From QHVT01 sp036399015 (GTDB taxonomy: Bacteria > Acidobacteriota > Thermoanaerobaculia > Gp7-AA8), in NCBI GenBank assembly GCA_036399015.1, contig DASWNW010000089.1, positions 16,808-80,807 on the forward strand: a DNA stretch of 64,000 nucleotides, in the 5' to 3' direction. Positions within the stretch are counted from its first letter, which is position 1, and each line of letters opens with the position of its first letter. Of the stretch, positions 48,001-57,621 are shown piece by piece. The notes under the pieces were generated by a model. That model was given only the letters and a program-made list of their open reading frames with translations, made no database searches and was not told the DNA's origin. The translations under genes were made by a program, and so were the position numbers.

Positions 48001-49401
48001 CTAAAGCACGTACCGCGACAGGTCCTCGTCCTTGACGACGCCTTCCAGCACGCGACCGACGTAGGCGGCGTCCACCACCACCTCCCGCCCTCCCATCTCG
48101 CTGGCCTCGAACGACAGCTCGTCGAGCAGCCGCTCGAGAATCGTGTGCAGCCGACGGGCGCCGATGTTCTCAGTCTTGTCGTTGACGACCGCCGCGTAGC
48201 GGGCGATCTCCCGGACAGCGTCGTCGTTGAACACGAGCGTCACCCCCTCGACACCGAGGAGGGCGACGTACTGCGCGGTGAGCGCGTTCTTCGGCTCGCG
48301 CAGGATACGCTCGAAGTCGTTTTCGGTCAGCGACTCCAGCTCGACGCGGATCGGGAAGCGGCCCTGCAGCTCGGGGATGAGATCGGACGGCTTCGAAACG
48401 TGGAACGCGCCGGCGGCGATGAAGAGAATGTGGTCGGTCTTCACCATCCCGTACTTTGTGTTGACGGTCGTGCCCTCGACGATCGGGAGGAGGTCGCGCT
48501 GCACGCCCTCCCTGGAGATGTCGGGGCCGTGGGAGGCGTTCTGGCGGCCGGCGATCTTGTCGATCTCGTCGAGAAAGACGATCCCGCTCTGCTCCACCCG
48601 CTCGATGGCCTCGCGGGCGACGTTCTGCTGGTCGACGAGCTTCTCCGCCTCTTCCTGAATCAGGATCTCGCGCGCGTCGCCGACACGCATCTTCTTCCGC
48701 GTGGAGCGGCCGCCGAAGAGGCCCGGCATCATGTCCTTCACGTTGACGCCCATCTCCTCGACGCCTTGGGGCGTGAAGATCTCGAACGACGGGAAGCCCT
48801 GCTCCTTCACCTCCAGCTCGATCTCCCGCTCGTCGAGCTTTCCCTCGTCGAGCCACCGGCCGAGCTTCTCCCTGGTCTCGGTCGAGGAGTCTTCCGGCTC
48901 GGGTCCGGCCACGAAGGCGGGGCGGGCGCGCGGCGGGCGGGAGTCGGGAAGGAGGATGTCGAGAATGCGTTCGCGGGCGTTCCGCTCGGCGGACTGGCGG
49001 ACCATCCTGCTCTTCTCGTCCTTGACCAGCTTCACGCCGATCTCGGTGAGGTCGCGGACGATCGACTCCACATCGCGGCCGACGTAGCCGACCTCGGTGA
49101 ACTTCGACGCCTCGATCTTGAGGAACGGCGAGCGGGTGAGTCGCGCCAGCCGGCGCGCGATCTCGGTTTTCCCGACGCCGGTCGGCCCGATCATGATGAT
49201 GTTCTTCGGCGCGATCTCGTCGCGCATGTCGGCGGGGAGCTGCTGCCGCCGCCAGCGGTTGCGCAGCGCGATCGCGACCGCGCGCTTCGCGGCGTTCTGC
49301 CCGACGATGTACTTGTCGAGCTCGAGGACGATCTCTTTCGGGGTGAGCCGCTCCGCGTTTAGAACGGAGTCTTCGAGGGTTGCGGGGAGTTGGATGACCA
49401 T
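48001..49401 (-). CDS. hslU: ATP-dependent protease ATPase subunit HslU
   Basis: HslU unfolds proteins for HslV. The 466-residue AAA+ protein has Walker A GPTGVGKTEIARRLA, the KFTEVGYVGRDVESIVRDL region, an I domain (about 130-230) and the C-terminal tail LSRYVL that docks on HslV. The ATG at 49401 is used; the upstream TTG at 49410 would overlap hslV. It lies 5 bp after hslV. Confidence 0.97.
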   Translation of the reverse strand: MVIQLPATLEDSVLNAERLTPKEIVLELDKYIVGQNAAKRAVAIALRNRWRRQQLPADMRDEIAPKNIIMIGPTGVGKTEIARRLARLTRSPFLKIEASKFTEVGYVGRDVESIVRDLTEIGVKLVKDEKSRMVRQSAERNARERILDILLPDSRPPRARPAFVAGPEPEDSSTETREKLGRWLDEGKLDEREIELEVKEQGFPSFEIFTPQGVEEMGVNVKDMMPGLFGGRSTRKKMRVGDAREILIQEEAEKLVDQQNVAREAIERVEQSGIVFLDEIDKIAGRQNASHGPDISREGVQRDLLPIVEGTTVNTKYGMVKTDHILFIAAGAFHVSKPSDLIPELQGRFPIRVELESLTENDFERILREPKNALTAQYVALLGVEGVTLVFNDDAVREIARYAAVVNDKTENIGARRLHTILERLLDELSFEASEMGGREVVVDAAYVGRVLEGVVKDEDLSRYVL

Positions 49402-49406
49402 GGGGT

Positions 49407-49946
49407 TCAAAGGGTCTCGACCGTGATCTTGTCGTTCGTGTAAATGCAGACTTCGGCGGCCACGCGCAGCGACTCCTCGGCCACCTGCGCCGCGGTGAGC
49501 TGCGTGTGTTTCATCAGCGCCCGCGCCGCGGAGAGCGCGAATGGGCCGCCGGAGCCGATGGCGAGGATGCCGTCGTCCGGCTGGATCAGGTCGCCGGTGC
49601 CCGAGATCAGGTAGGCGCGCTCGGAGTTCGCGACGATCAGCATCGCCTGGAGTTGGCGGAGGTACTTGTCCATGCGCCAGTCCTTGGCGAGCTCCACGAC
49701 GGAGCGCTCCATGTTCCCGCGGAACTCCTCGAGCTTGGCCTCGAAGCGGGAGTAGAGCGCGAAGGCGTCGGCCGCCGAGCCGGCGAAGCCGGAGAGAATC
49801 CGGTCGTGGTAGAGACGGCGGACCTTCGCCGCGCCGTGCTTCATGACCGTGTTGCCCACCGTCACCTGCCCGTCGCCGGCCATCGCCACTTGCCCGTCGC
49901 GGCGGACGCAGATCACGGTCGTCGCGCGAATGACCAGATCGTCCAT
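49407..49946 (-). CDS. hslV: ATP-dependent protease peptidase subunit HslV
   Basis: This is the proteasome-like peptidase (179 residues). The active-site threonine follows an eight-residue leader (MDDLVIRA-TTVICVRRDG), so a short propeptide must be removed. GDGQVTVGNTVMKH and the GSGGPFALSAARAL segment are diagnostic. The ATG at 49946 is chosen because upstream codons are not conserved and enter the pseudouridine synthase gene. Confidence 0.96.
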   Translation of the reverse strand: MDDLVIRATTVICVRRDGQVAMAGDGQVTVGNTVMKHGAAKVRRLYHDRILSGFAGSAADAFALYSRFEAKLEEFRGNMERSVVELAKDWRMDKYLRQLQAMLIVANSERAYLISGTGDLIQPDDGILAIGSGGPFALSAARALMKHTQLTAAQVAEESLRVAAEVCIYTNDKITVETL

Positions 49947-49959
49947 GGGACGGATCGTA

Positions 49960-50688
49960 TCAAAGCGGCGGAAAGTCGCGCGGCACCGGCGCCACCAGCG
50001 TCTCGCCAAAGTAGTCGTGGCCAAGTTTCCAGGCGTGCAGCAGCATCCGCGGCGCGCGCATGGTCGAGCCGTAGCGGCGGTCGCCGACGACAGGGCGCTC
50101 GATGGAGCGGAGATGAATCCGGATCTGGTGCATCCGGCCGGTGAGGATCTCGGCCTCGAGCAGGGTCATGCCGTCGAGCTGCTTCAAGGGGCGGACGACT
50201 GTGTGCGCGTCTTTTCCGCCGATCGGCGATTCGATCACGGTCTCCTTGGTGATCGCCCCTTCGGCCACGGCGAGATAGGTCTTCGAGATCTCACGGGAGG
50301 CGAAGAGCGCCGACAGCTCGGCGGCCGCCACCTTCGTTTTGGCGAACACGACGGCGCCGCTGGTCTGCGTGTCGATCCGGTGCACGACGAAGATCGTGCC
50401 GTAGCGGAGGCGGAGGAACTCCTCGAGCGAGCGTTCCTTCCGCTCGCGCGCGGGGGAGGTGGCCATGCCGGGCGGCTTGTCGATGGCGACCCAGGCGGCG
50501 GTCTCGCGGATGACCGTGAGGTCCGTCAGTTCCTCGGCGAGGGTGATGCGGTCGGCGTCGCTGACCTCGCGTGAGGCGACGGCGACGGGGCGATCGTTGA
50601 CCAGGACGCGCCGCAAAGAAATGAGCTCTCTCGCCTTGCGGCGGGAGAGCTCGGGGTAACGCTGCGCGATGGCCTGGTCGAGGCGCAC
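49960..50688 (-). CDS. RluA-family pseudouridine synthase
   Basis: This 242-residue enzyme isomerises uridine in rRNA or tRNA. An S4 RNA-binding domain (about 1-60, RRKARELISLRRVLVNDRPV) precedes the catalytic domain, with the active Asp in HRIDTQTSG (usually HRLDRDTSG). The C-terminal part has LLEAEILTGRMHQIRIHL. It begins with GTG at 50688, 12 bp from recA. The exact RNA target, and so the RluD or RluC name, cannot be assigned. Confidence 0.88.
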   Translation of the reverse strand: MRLDQAIAQRYPELSRRKARELISLRRVLVNDRPVAVASREVSDADRITLAEELTDLTVIRETAAWVAIDKPPGMATSPARERKERSLEEFLRLRYGTIFVVHRIDTQTSGAVVFAKTKVAAAELSALFASREISKTYLAVAEGAITKETVIESPIGGKDAHTVVRPLKQLDGMTLLEAEILTGRMHQIRIHLRSIERPVVGDRRYGSTMRAPRMLLHAWKLGHDYFGETLVAPVPRDFPPL

Positions 50689-50700
50689 GCGGCTACTCTA

Positions 50701-51771
50701 TTACTTTCTGACCATCCGTTCGGCTTTCACCGGCGAGGAGGACTCGCCCCCCTCGATGACCGTCAGCTCCGGGCCGCCGATGCCGAGGAGGCGGCGGACC
50801 TTTCCTTCGATCTCACCGGAGAGGTCGGTGTTCTCCTTGATGAAGAGCTTCGCGTTCTCGCGGCCCTGCCCGAGGCGGACGTCGCCGTAGGAGAACCAGG
50901 AGCCCGACTTCTCGATGATCTTGTGCTCGATACCGATGTCGAGGAGCTCACCGGTCTTCGAGATGCCCTCGCCGTAGCCGACGTCGAACTCCGCCTGCCG
51001 GAAGGGTGCGGCGACCTTGTTCTTCACCACCTTCACCTTCACGCGCGACCCGACCACTTCCTCACCTTCCTTGATCTGGTTGGTGCGGCGGATGTCGAGG
51101 CGGACGGACGAGTAGAACTTCAGCGCGCGGCCGCCCGTGGTGGTCTCGGGATTGCCGAACATGACGCCGATCTTCTCGCGGATCTGATTGATGAAAATCA
51201 TGCACGTTTTCGACTTCGCAAGAATGGCCGTTAATTTGCGCATCGCCTGCGACATTAATCGTGCTTGTAAACCGACGTGAGAATCACCCATCTCGCCTTC
51301 GAGCTCGGCGCGCGGGACGAGCGCGGCCACGGAGTCGATGACGATGACGTCGATCGCGCCGGAGCGCACCAGCACCTCGGCGATCTCCAGCGCCTGCTCG
51401 CCCGAGTCGGGCTGCGAGACCAGGAGGTTGTCGACGTCGACGCCGAGCTTCTTCGCGTACTCGGCGTCGAGCGCATGCTCGGCGTCGATGAACGCCGCCA
51501 GCCCGCCGGCGCGCTGCGCCTCGGCGATGATGTGCAGCGAGAGCGTCGTCTTACCGGACGACTCCGGTCCGAAGATCTCGATGATGCGGCCGCGCGGCAC
51601 GCCGCCGACGCCGAGGGCGGCGTCCACGCCGATCGACCCGGTGGAGATCGCGCTGACCGCGGTGAACTCCTTCGCGCCGAGGCGCATGATCGAGCCTTTG
51701 CCGAACTGGCGCTCAATCTGCGAGAGGGCTGTTTCGGCTGCTTTCAACTTGTCAGTGGGGATAATGGCCAT
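50701..51771 (-). CDS. recA: Recombinase RecA
   Basis: RecA forms filaments for homologous recombination and triggers the SOS response. The 356-residue protein has Walker A GPESSGKTTLSLH, the VDNLLVSQPDSGEQALEIAE region, Walker B VIVIDSVAAL and the DNA-binding loop 2 NPETTTGGRALKFYSSVRLD. No SOS box that I can recognise lies upstream. It faces away from the secreted-protein genes. Confidence 0.98.
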   Translation of the reverse strand: MAIIPTDKLKAAETALSQIERQFGKGSIMRLGAKEFTAVSAISTGSIGVDAALGVGGVPRGRIIEIFGPESSGKTTLSLHIIAEAQRAGGLAAFIDAEHALDAEYAKKLGVDVDNLLVSQPDSGEQALEIAEVLVRSGAIDVIVIDSVAALVPRAELEGEMGDSHVGLQARLMSQAMRKLTAILAKSKTCMIFINQIREKIGVMFGNPETTTGGRALKFYSSVRLDIRRTNQIKEGEEVVGSRVKVKVVKNKVAAPFRQAEFDVGYGEGISKTGELLDIGIEHKIIEKSGSWFSYGDVRLGQGRENAKLFIKENTDLSGEIEGKVRRLLGIGGPELTVIEGGESSSPVKAERMVRK

Positions 51772-51896
51772 CAGGCTGCTCCTTCATTCTTTTCCCGGAG
51801 CTGGTTGCCGAGAAGAGGGGCGGGAAGAGGTCGGGCGACGGGCGTTCACGTGTGGTGAAGCGAGTGTACGACGGCGATATTCACGGTGCAAGAAAC

Positions 51897-51927
51897 TGTG
51901 GAAAACAGCGCGAATTCATGTGGAAAA
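51897..51927. promoter_or_regulatory. Pair of DnaA-box-like sites in the recA divergent gap
   Basis: TGTGGAAAA (TTTTCCACA on the minus strand) occurs at 51897-51905 and 51919-51927, 22 bp apart, about two helix turns. The same word is in the dnaA promoter region. They lie just upstream of the small secreted-protein gene. DnaA binding is only suggested. Confidence 0.4.
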
Positions 51928-51947
51928 TCTACAACCGGGAGACTGCG

Positions 51948-52400
51948 ATGAAGCTTTCCGCGGCGGCGATTCTTTTGTTCGTGGCCTGTGCTGCCTCACA
52001 ATCGGCACCTGTGAAACCCTGGCGGGTCGAGGTGACGACGAGCGGCGGGATCACCGGCCGCGGCAATGGCGGTTGGGGCATTGACTCCGAGGGGAAGGTT
52101 TCGGTCACGGCGATGAACCGCCGGACCTGTACCTACGACGCCACGCCCGAGGAGCTGCGGCGATTCGAGACGCTGCTCGCGAACGCGCGGCCGGAGACCT
52201 GGAAGGACTCCTACGTCCCGGAGGACAACTGCTGCGACCGCATCGAGTACCGGATGACCGTCGTGCGCGGCGGCGAGGAGCGGAAGATCGTCTGGATCGA
52301 CGACCCGATGCCGATGCCAAAGGACCTGGACGCGATCGCGAAGGCGGTGACCGGCGTCGCGCCGAGCCTGAGGACCGAATACGGGCCGCAGTGCATTTGA
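51948..52400 (+). CDS. Small secreted protein, possible lipoprotein
   Basis: This 150-residue protein has a signal peptide (KLSAAAILLFVACAASQSAP); the Cys in FVAC may be lipidated, but the lipobox is imperfect. The mature part has a Gly-rich start (TTSGGITGRGNGGWGID) and paired cysteines (CTYD, NCCDR), then a beta-rich region. I do not recognise the family. The ATG at 51948 follows GGGAGACTG, a usable ribosome site. It is followed by a large secreted protein. Confidence 0.65.
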   Translation: MKLSAAAILLFVACAASQSAPVKPWRVEVTTSGGITGRGNGGWGIDSEGKVSVTAMNRRTCTYDATPEELRRFETLLANARPETWKDSYVPEDNCCDRIEYRMTVVRGGEERKIVWIDDPMPMPKDLDAIAKAVTGVAPSLRTEYGPQCI

Positions 52401-52455
52401 GGAACGTAGAGGGATCTTGACGGGCTAAAGGACGGCATGCTGTCATTCCGTCATC

Positions 52456-55400
52456 ATGGCAAAGCCTCGTTTCGGGACGTGGCTCGCCAGCGCGAGCGTC
52501 TTCGTCCTCCTCTGCTTCTCCGCGACGGCGGCGCCTGACACCGTCCAGGTGAAAGTGACCGTCCGCACCGCGGGCGGTGGCTCGGTCCCCGCAGCCTACG
52601 TATCCTTCGTCGCGCCCGATCATCCCGGCTGGCGGCCTTCCGCGGAAGCGGTCGCGGCGAATGGCGTCACGACGCTTCAAGTCCGCCCCGGCTTCTACCG
52701 CGTGTTCGCGGGAGCAATGGGGCATCAGGACAGCTCCCGGTCAGTCGAGGTGCGGGAGGCGGCGACGATCACGTTCGAACTGCCGCCGAGCGTGAAGGTG
52801 GAAGGGACGGTCGTCGACGGTAGCGGCAATCCGATCGCCGGCGCCGAGGTCCGTCATCTCCGGGCGGTGGGAGCGAAGCAGGCCACGCAGGTGACCGAGC
52901 AAGCGCGCCGATTCTTCGCCGCCGACTGGAAAACGCGCACCGATGCCGAAGGACGCTGGAGTCTCCAGGGGCGGTCGGATGCGACGATCCCGGTCCTGAT
53001 CGAGGCGCGCGGCTTTGCACCGGCGCACGAATTCCGCGGCGCGGCGTCAGCGCCCGTAACCACGCTGCAGCGCGGCGGCAGCCTCACGGTGACGCTCGAC
53101 CGCGCCGACGGAGACCAGATCCTCTCGCTCGTGCGCTCTGCCGCCGACGGAGCCGCGGTTGCGCCGGCACCCTGGGAGGCGCCGGTCTGGTCACGCTCCG
53201 CCGACCGGACGACGATCGTCTGGGACGCGCTGCCGGCGGGCCGGTATCAGGTCGTCGCTCATGCGGTCGACCCAAGGCATTACGCGACGCCAACCCCCCT
53301 GGCGACATTCACGGTCTCCCCTGGAGCGGCGGGAGAGGGAAGCGCCGCGCTGCCCCGACTCCCGCGGCTCGATCCGGACGCGATGGTGCTCTTCGTCCCG
53401 CAACGCTCCGCCCGTGAGCTGGTCGCACTGCAAGCCATCGCCTCCACCGCGCGCGGTGCGGACGAGGTGCAGGTGGCGCTGGAGCGTGCCTCCGGCGGCA
53501 CCCTCGTCTATCTCCGCACCAAAGCCACGCCGGACGAGGTGTTTCTCTCGACGGTCGACACGATCATCGCGCCGGCGCTCGCCGGAACCGGAACGGTCGA
53601 CGCACCGCTGGCGACGGTCACCACGCCGCGCGCGGACATGACAATCCGCCTCGAGCGGAGCGACGCGGCGCCACCCATTCCGCTCTGGTCGACGGCGCAC
53701 TTCAGCGGCTGCCAGACACCGCGTCCGGTCTCGCTTGCAGCGTCGCCCTCGAAAGACGGCGTACTCCAGCTCCCGTTCCCCACTGTCTGCCGTGCGGTCG
53801 TCGTGCGCCTCCCGCCGTTCGCGTCCGTGGTGATCCACGCCTCGATGGCGCCGCGCCAGGTGCGCACGTTCGGTCCCTACGTCCTCACCCTCGCCGCGTC
53901 GGCCGCCATCCAGGTCGTTCGGGATCCAAGCGGCGCCGCCGTCGCTGGCGCGCCCATTCGCGCGATCTCTACTCCCGACGAGCCGGAGGAGCTCGTCTTC
54001 GCCGACGGGACGGCGTCCGCTGACGGCACGCTCCTCCTGACCGGCTTGCCGCCGGACCGTGACGTCATCCTCGAGGCGCGCGATCCGGCAGCCGACCTCT
54101 CCGGCTCCACGCGCGTCACCGTCGCCCTCGCCGAAACGGTGGTGGCTCGTGTGACGGTACCGGAGCCGGCGAAGCTCACGGTTGAAGCGAAGCTCGAGGC
54201 GCGCGTCAGGCAGCGATTTCCCGAAGCGAAGGTCCACACCGTCACCGTCGACCGTGAGCAGGCTGATGAGCGGCGACTGCCGTCTGACCGCAAGTCCGCC
54301 GCGCCGGACCCGGCCGGCGACGTGGTATTCAGCGGACTCAGGCCGGGGCTCTGGCGTACGTACGTGCTGATCGAAGCCGCCGGCGCCATTCAGCCGGTGC
54401 CACTCGAGGACGTCGAGCTCAGCGCCGGTGAGGAAGCACGGATCGGCGGCAGCATCGACCCGCCGGTGTTCGAGGGCCGGGTCGTCTCCGGCGGCCGCGC
54501 GATCGCGGCGCAGGTCGGGTTCGGCTCCGGTTCGGGTCCGACCTCGCTCACCCGCTTCGTCCGAGCCGACGCGGAGCGCGGATTTTTCGTCCTCCTGCCG
54601 AAACCGGGGATCTACGCCGTCACCGTGACGCCGCTTGCCGATCAGGAAAGCAGGATCGACGTCGGGGAGCTGAACCTCGACGATCCGGCGCGCCCGCTGA
54701 CCATCACGTTGCCCGCGTCCGCAATCCGCGTGTCGGTGCGGCAGGGCGGTGCGCCGGCAGCGAACGCGTCGATCACCGCCTCCCTCTATCGCGGAACTGA
54801 TGAGGGCACCGTCCATGAGTCGCGGCGGGGAGGCAGCACGAGCTCAGACGGAGAGCTGCGTCTCGAGTCGGTCATGCCCGGTCGGTGGCTCGTCACCGCG
54901 ACCGATCCGGCCAGCGGGCGCAGCGCCGAGACAGCGGTCGACGTACAACCGGGCGAAACCGCGACGGCGGAACTGGAGCTCCGCGAGAGCTCGTCGCTTG
55001 CCGGTGTGGTGCGCCTCGCGAGCGGCGCCCCCGCCAGTGGAGCCACCATCACCTGCCTCTACGCCGGAGCGGCAGGCCTGCCGCGGCTCGACGAGACGCG
55101 TGCGGACGGCGAAGGCCGCTTCGAGCTTTCCCTCCCCACGCCTTCGCCAATCCGGCTTCAGTGTGCGGCGGCGACGCCATCAGGCCACATCGCGCCGTTC
55201 ACCACCCCGCCGGCGGCGAATGCGGTCGTGCTGATGCCGCGATCAACGGGGTCGCTGTCGATCGCCGACTGGAGCACCGCGCCCGACCGCGACGCGTTCT
55301 GGCTCGTGTCGAGCGAAGGACAGGGATTCAACCTCGGGTGGGGCGCCGCCACCCTGCGCATCGCGGCCGGCGACTGGCGTCTGGTACGCGTCAGCCGGCC

Positions 55401-55542
55401 GGACGAGCTGCTGCGGCTCGCGGCCGGTGCGCCCGCTGGCCTCGACACCGCGACCCGTCTCCGCATTCAACCGGGGGAGGTGAAGACGATTCGCCTCCAG
55501 CCGAAATCCACGTCCGAAGAGAACGAAGGAGGGTACGAGTGA
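52456..55542 (+). CDS. Large secreted protein with repeated beta-sandwich (carboxypeptidase-regulatory-like) domains
   Basis: This 1028-residue protein has a signal peptide (ASASVFVLLCFSATAA) and then a series of beta-sandwich modules. At least four module starts are visible (VKVEGTVVDGSGNPIAGAEV, IQVVRDPSGAAVAGAPI, VFEGRVVSGGRAIAAQVGF, SLAGVVRLASGAPASGATI), each followed by a TDAEGRWSL- or TRADGEGRFELSL-like turn. No catalytic motif or membrane anchor is seen. It probably stays in the periplasm or at the cell surface. The gap to the next gene is 268 bp. Confidence 0.75.
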   Translation: MAKPRFGTWLASASVFVLLCFSATAAPDTVQVKVTVRTAGGGSVPAAYVSFVAPDHPGWRPSAEAVAANGVTTLQVRPGFYRVFAGAMGHQDSSRSVEVREAATITFELPPSVKVEGTVVDGSGNPIAGAEVRHLRAVGAKQATQVTEQARRFFAADWKTRTDAEGRWSLQGRSDATIPVLIEARGFAPAHEFRGAASAPVTTLQRGGSLTVTLDRADGDQILSLVRSAADGAAVAPAPWEAPVWSRSADRTTIVWDALPAGRYQVVAHAVDPRHYATPTPLATFTVSPGAAGEGSAALPRLPRLDPDAMVLFVPQRSARELVALQAIASTARGADEVQVALERASGGTLVYLRTKATPDEVFLSTVDTIIAPALAGTGTVDAPLATVTTPRADMTIRLERSDAAPPIPLWSTAHFSGCQTPRPVSLAASPSKDGVLQLPFPTVCRAVVVRLPPFASVVIHASMAPRQVRTFGPYVLTLAASAAIQVVRDPSGAAVAGAPIRAISTPDEPEELVFADGTASADGTLLLTGLPPDRDVILEARDPAADLSGSTRVTVALAETVVARVTVPEPAKLTVEAKLEARVRQRFPEAKVHTVTVDREQADERRLPSDRKSAAPDPAGDVVFSGLRPGLWRTYVLIEAAGAIQPVPLEDVELSAGEEARIGGSIDPPVFEGRVVSGGRAIAAQVGFGSGSGPTSLTRFVRADAERGFFVLLPKPGIYAVTVTPLADQESRIDVGELNLDDPARPLTITLPASAIRVSVRQGGAPAANASITASLYRGTDEGTVHESRRGGSTSSDGELRLESVMPGRWLVTATDPASGRSAETAVDVQPGETATAELELRESSSLAGVVRLASGAPASGATITCLYAGAAGLPRLDETRADGEGRFELSLPTPSPIRLQCAAATPSGHIAPFTTPPAANAVVLMPRSTGSLSIADWSTAPDRDAFWLVSSEGQGFNLGWGAATLRIAAGDWRLVRVSRPDELLRLAAGAPAGLDTATRLRIQPGEVKTIRLQPKSTSEENEGGYE

Positions 55543-55810
55543 CGGGATGGTTCGTCCCGTGCGTGCCAGTAGTACAAGTACGAGTACACCGCGAACGCGA
55601 TCTGCTGGACGATGAGCGCCTGCGTCGTCGTCGGCGCGGGCAGCCGCACGCGGTGTGACTCGATGGTACCGGTCCCGGTGCCGAGCGCAATGGGAACGCC
55701 CCGTACTCAGCGGAGGCGGGGCGGCGGCTGTACGATTACTACGGCGACGCCTGTCCGGCTGACTGCAGCGGCTGTCAGTACCGCGACGGCCTCCCTCCTG
55801 AATACAACGG
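55543..55810. other. 268-bp gap with a short open stretch lacking a start codon
   Basis: I see no complete gene. On the plus strand, after a TGA at 55656, a frame runs to a TGA at 55812 (about 51 codons) and reads like protein near its end (YDYYGDACPADCSGCQY), overlapping the next start as ATGA. It has no start codon, so it may be a remnant or chance. Confidence 0.3.
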
Positions 55811-56944
55811 ATGAAGCTTCTGCTCGCCATCGCGGCTCTCTTCGTGGCGCAACTGAAAGGTTGCGCCACGTCGTTTTGCGGGCTGACGGACCTGAGCCGG
55901 TACGAGGCGCAGGAGGCGGAGCTGTTCGCGCCTGGCGTGCAGGACATCGCGGCCGTGGCGACGATGCGGGACGGGACGTTGCTCGTCGCCGGCCGTACGC
56001 AGTTGTCGCCCGTCGCGGACGAGTTTCATCTGCTGCGGTGGAGCAGTGGACGGGGGGCGGAAACGCTGGCGCGGTTCGCTCTGGAGTTCGACCTGCGGGA
56101 GACGTTGTGGGCGGAGCGGGAAGGCGGCGGGTGGTGGTACTCGGTCGCCGGGACGCGCGACAACGTCGTCGGCGTGACGTTCGTGCGGGAGCAGGGGCAG
56201 CAGTTTGCGCGCGTGCCGTTCGAGGGGCCGCACATCTGGGTGCCGCTGAGCGGTCCGGAGCCGCGGGGCCTCTACATCCACGACGTGCCCGGTGGTACGA
56301 GGTACGACGACGTGCGCCCCGAGGGGGCGGTGCGGTCCTGGACCGTTCCGGGCAGACGGCACGTCCTGCCGATGCGGTGGACGGCGCAGGCGCTGGCGGA
56401 CGGGCGGGTGGCGGTGGTGGCGCTGGAGCCGCGCACGGACGACGACATCCTGCGCGCCCGCGTCATGCTGCGGATCCTCGGCGACGGCGAGCCGGAAGAG
56501 GCAGTCCTGGGCGAGCGCAACGACCTGGTGCGGGTCGTATCCGCCACCGGAACAGGCGGCAAGATCGCGCTGGTCCTTCAGACCGACAGCGGGATCGTCG
56601 GCGGGATCGTCGATCCGCTTCGCCGGGAAGCGGTCGAATGGCAGCCGCTCGCCGATGACAGCGCGATTCCGAAGGTGATCGCGAGCGGAGACGACTTCGT
56701 GGTGGCGTGGACGGCGAAGCAGGTCCTCCGTGCACGGACGATGAGGCGTGACACGACCGTCGATGTCGCGAAGGTATTCGCCCGCGATGACCGCCCGCGC
56801 TTCTTCAGCGTCGAAGCGGAGGACGACGAGCTGCTCTTCTACTGGCAGGGGGACCATCTCGGGACGCGCCGACTGCCGGCGAACCTCGCCGGATTCGCAC
56901 TCCTTGAAGACCTGACCGCGCTCGCCGCGAAGTGGTGCGACTAG
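55811..56944 (+). CDS. Secreted protein of unknown function, possibly beta-propeller
   Basis: This 377-residue protein has a signal-like N-terminus (KLLLAIAALFVAQLKGCATS) with a Cys at residue 18 that could be lipidated. The rest is a series of short beta strands with repeated RDGTLLVAGR-, GGGWWYSVAG- and ADGRVAVVAL-like blades, suggesting a propeller. I do not recognise the family. There is no good ribosome site. The last 4 bp overlap the end of the convergent glycosylase gene. Confidence 0.6.
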   Translation: MKLLLAIAALFVAQLKGCATSFCGLTDLSRYEAQEAELFAPGVQDIAAVATMRDGTLLVAGRTQLSPVADEFHLLRWSSGRGAETLARFALEFDLRETLWAEREGGGWWYSVAGTRDNVVGVTFVREQGQQFARVPFEGPHIWVPLSGPEPRGLYIHDVPGGTRYDDVRPEGAVRSWTVPGRRHVLPMRWTAQALADGRVAVVALEPRTDDDILRARVMLRILGDGEPEEAVLGERNDLVRVVSATGTGGKIALVLQTDSGIVGGIVDPLRREAVEWQPLADDSAIPKVIASGDDFVVAWTAKQVLRARTMRRDTTVDVAKVFARDDRPRFFSVEAEDDELLFYWQGDHLGTRRLPANLAGFALLEDLTALAAKWCD

Positions 56945-57594
56945 GCGGCGATCTCGCCGAGCGCCGCGCGGATCTTCTTCAGGTCCTCCACGAACCTCTC
57001 CCGTTCCATCCGCCGCGCGTCATCGGTCGGCGCGCGCAGGATCGAGGAAGGGTGAACGGTGGCGGTGACGTACTCCGCGAGCTCCGAGGGGACGAAGAGT
57101 CCGCGCTGGATCGAGACTTTGAACTTCGGGCTGATGACTGCCTGGGCGGCGGTCGAGCCGAGGCAGATGATCGCGCGCGGCTTGATGACGCTGATCTCCG
57201 ACTGCAGCCAGGGGCGGCAGGCCGTGATCTCGACCGCGTTCGGCTTCTTGTGGATGCGGCGCTTGCCGCGCGGCTCCCACTTGAAGTGCTTCACCACGTT
57301 CGTGACGTAGACCTTCGTGCGATCGATCCCCGCCTCCTCCAGTGACTTGTCGAGGAGCGCGCCGGCGGGGCCGACGAAGGGACGGCCGGAGAGGTCTTCC
57401 TTGTCGCCCGGCTGCTCGCCGATGAACATGATGAGCGAGCTCTGTTTCCCCTCGCCGAAGACCGTCTGCGTACCGGTCTTCCAGAGGTCGCAGGCCGTGC
57501 ATTCCGCGGCAACGGTGCGGAGCTTGTTGAGCGTCGGCCGCGGCGGAATCAGCGGAGCAGCAGTCTGGATCTCCACGCAGCCGTGGCGAAGCAT
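56941..57594 (-). CDS. udgX: UdgX-like uracil-DNA glycosylase (iron-sulfur, covalent type)
   Basis: This 217-residue glycosylase of the family 4-like group has probable Fe-S cysteines C32, C35, C126 and C144, motif A GEQPGDKED (59-67) and motif B HPSSILR (from H181). It also carries KRRIH (111-115). In UdgX this insert holds the histidine that attaches covalently to the uracil-excised DNA; here that would be H115. The enzyme should remove uracil from DNA and may stay bound. The ATG at 57594 is used, since upstream codons overlap the divergent gene. Confidence 0.88.
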   Translation of the reverse strand: MLRHGCVEIQTAAPLIPPRPTLNKLRTVAAECTACDLWKTGTQTVFGEGKQSSLIMFIGEQPGDKEDLSGRPFVGPAGALLDKSLEEAGIDRTKVYVTNVVKHFKWEPRGKRRIHKKPNAVEITACRPWLQSEISVIKPRAIICLGSTAAQAVISPKFKVSIQRGLFVPSELAEYVTATVHPSSILRAPTDDARRMERERFVEDLKKIRAALGEIAA

Positions 57595-57621
57595 GTGACG
57601 TGCCGCGCGTACAATCGAGCC

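Noticed and set aside
55467..55649. Small minus-strand membrane protein gene in the 55.5-kb gap
   Set aside because: It begins inside the gap and ends antisense to the large secreted protein; the hydrophobic stretch is short and there is no ribosome site.
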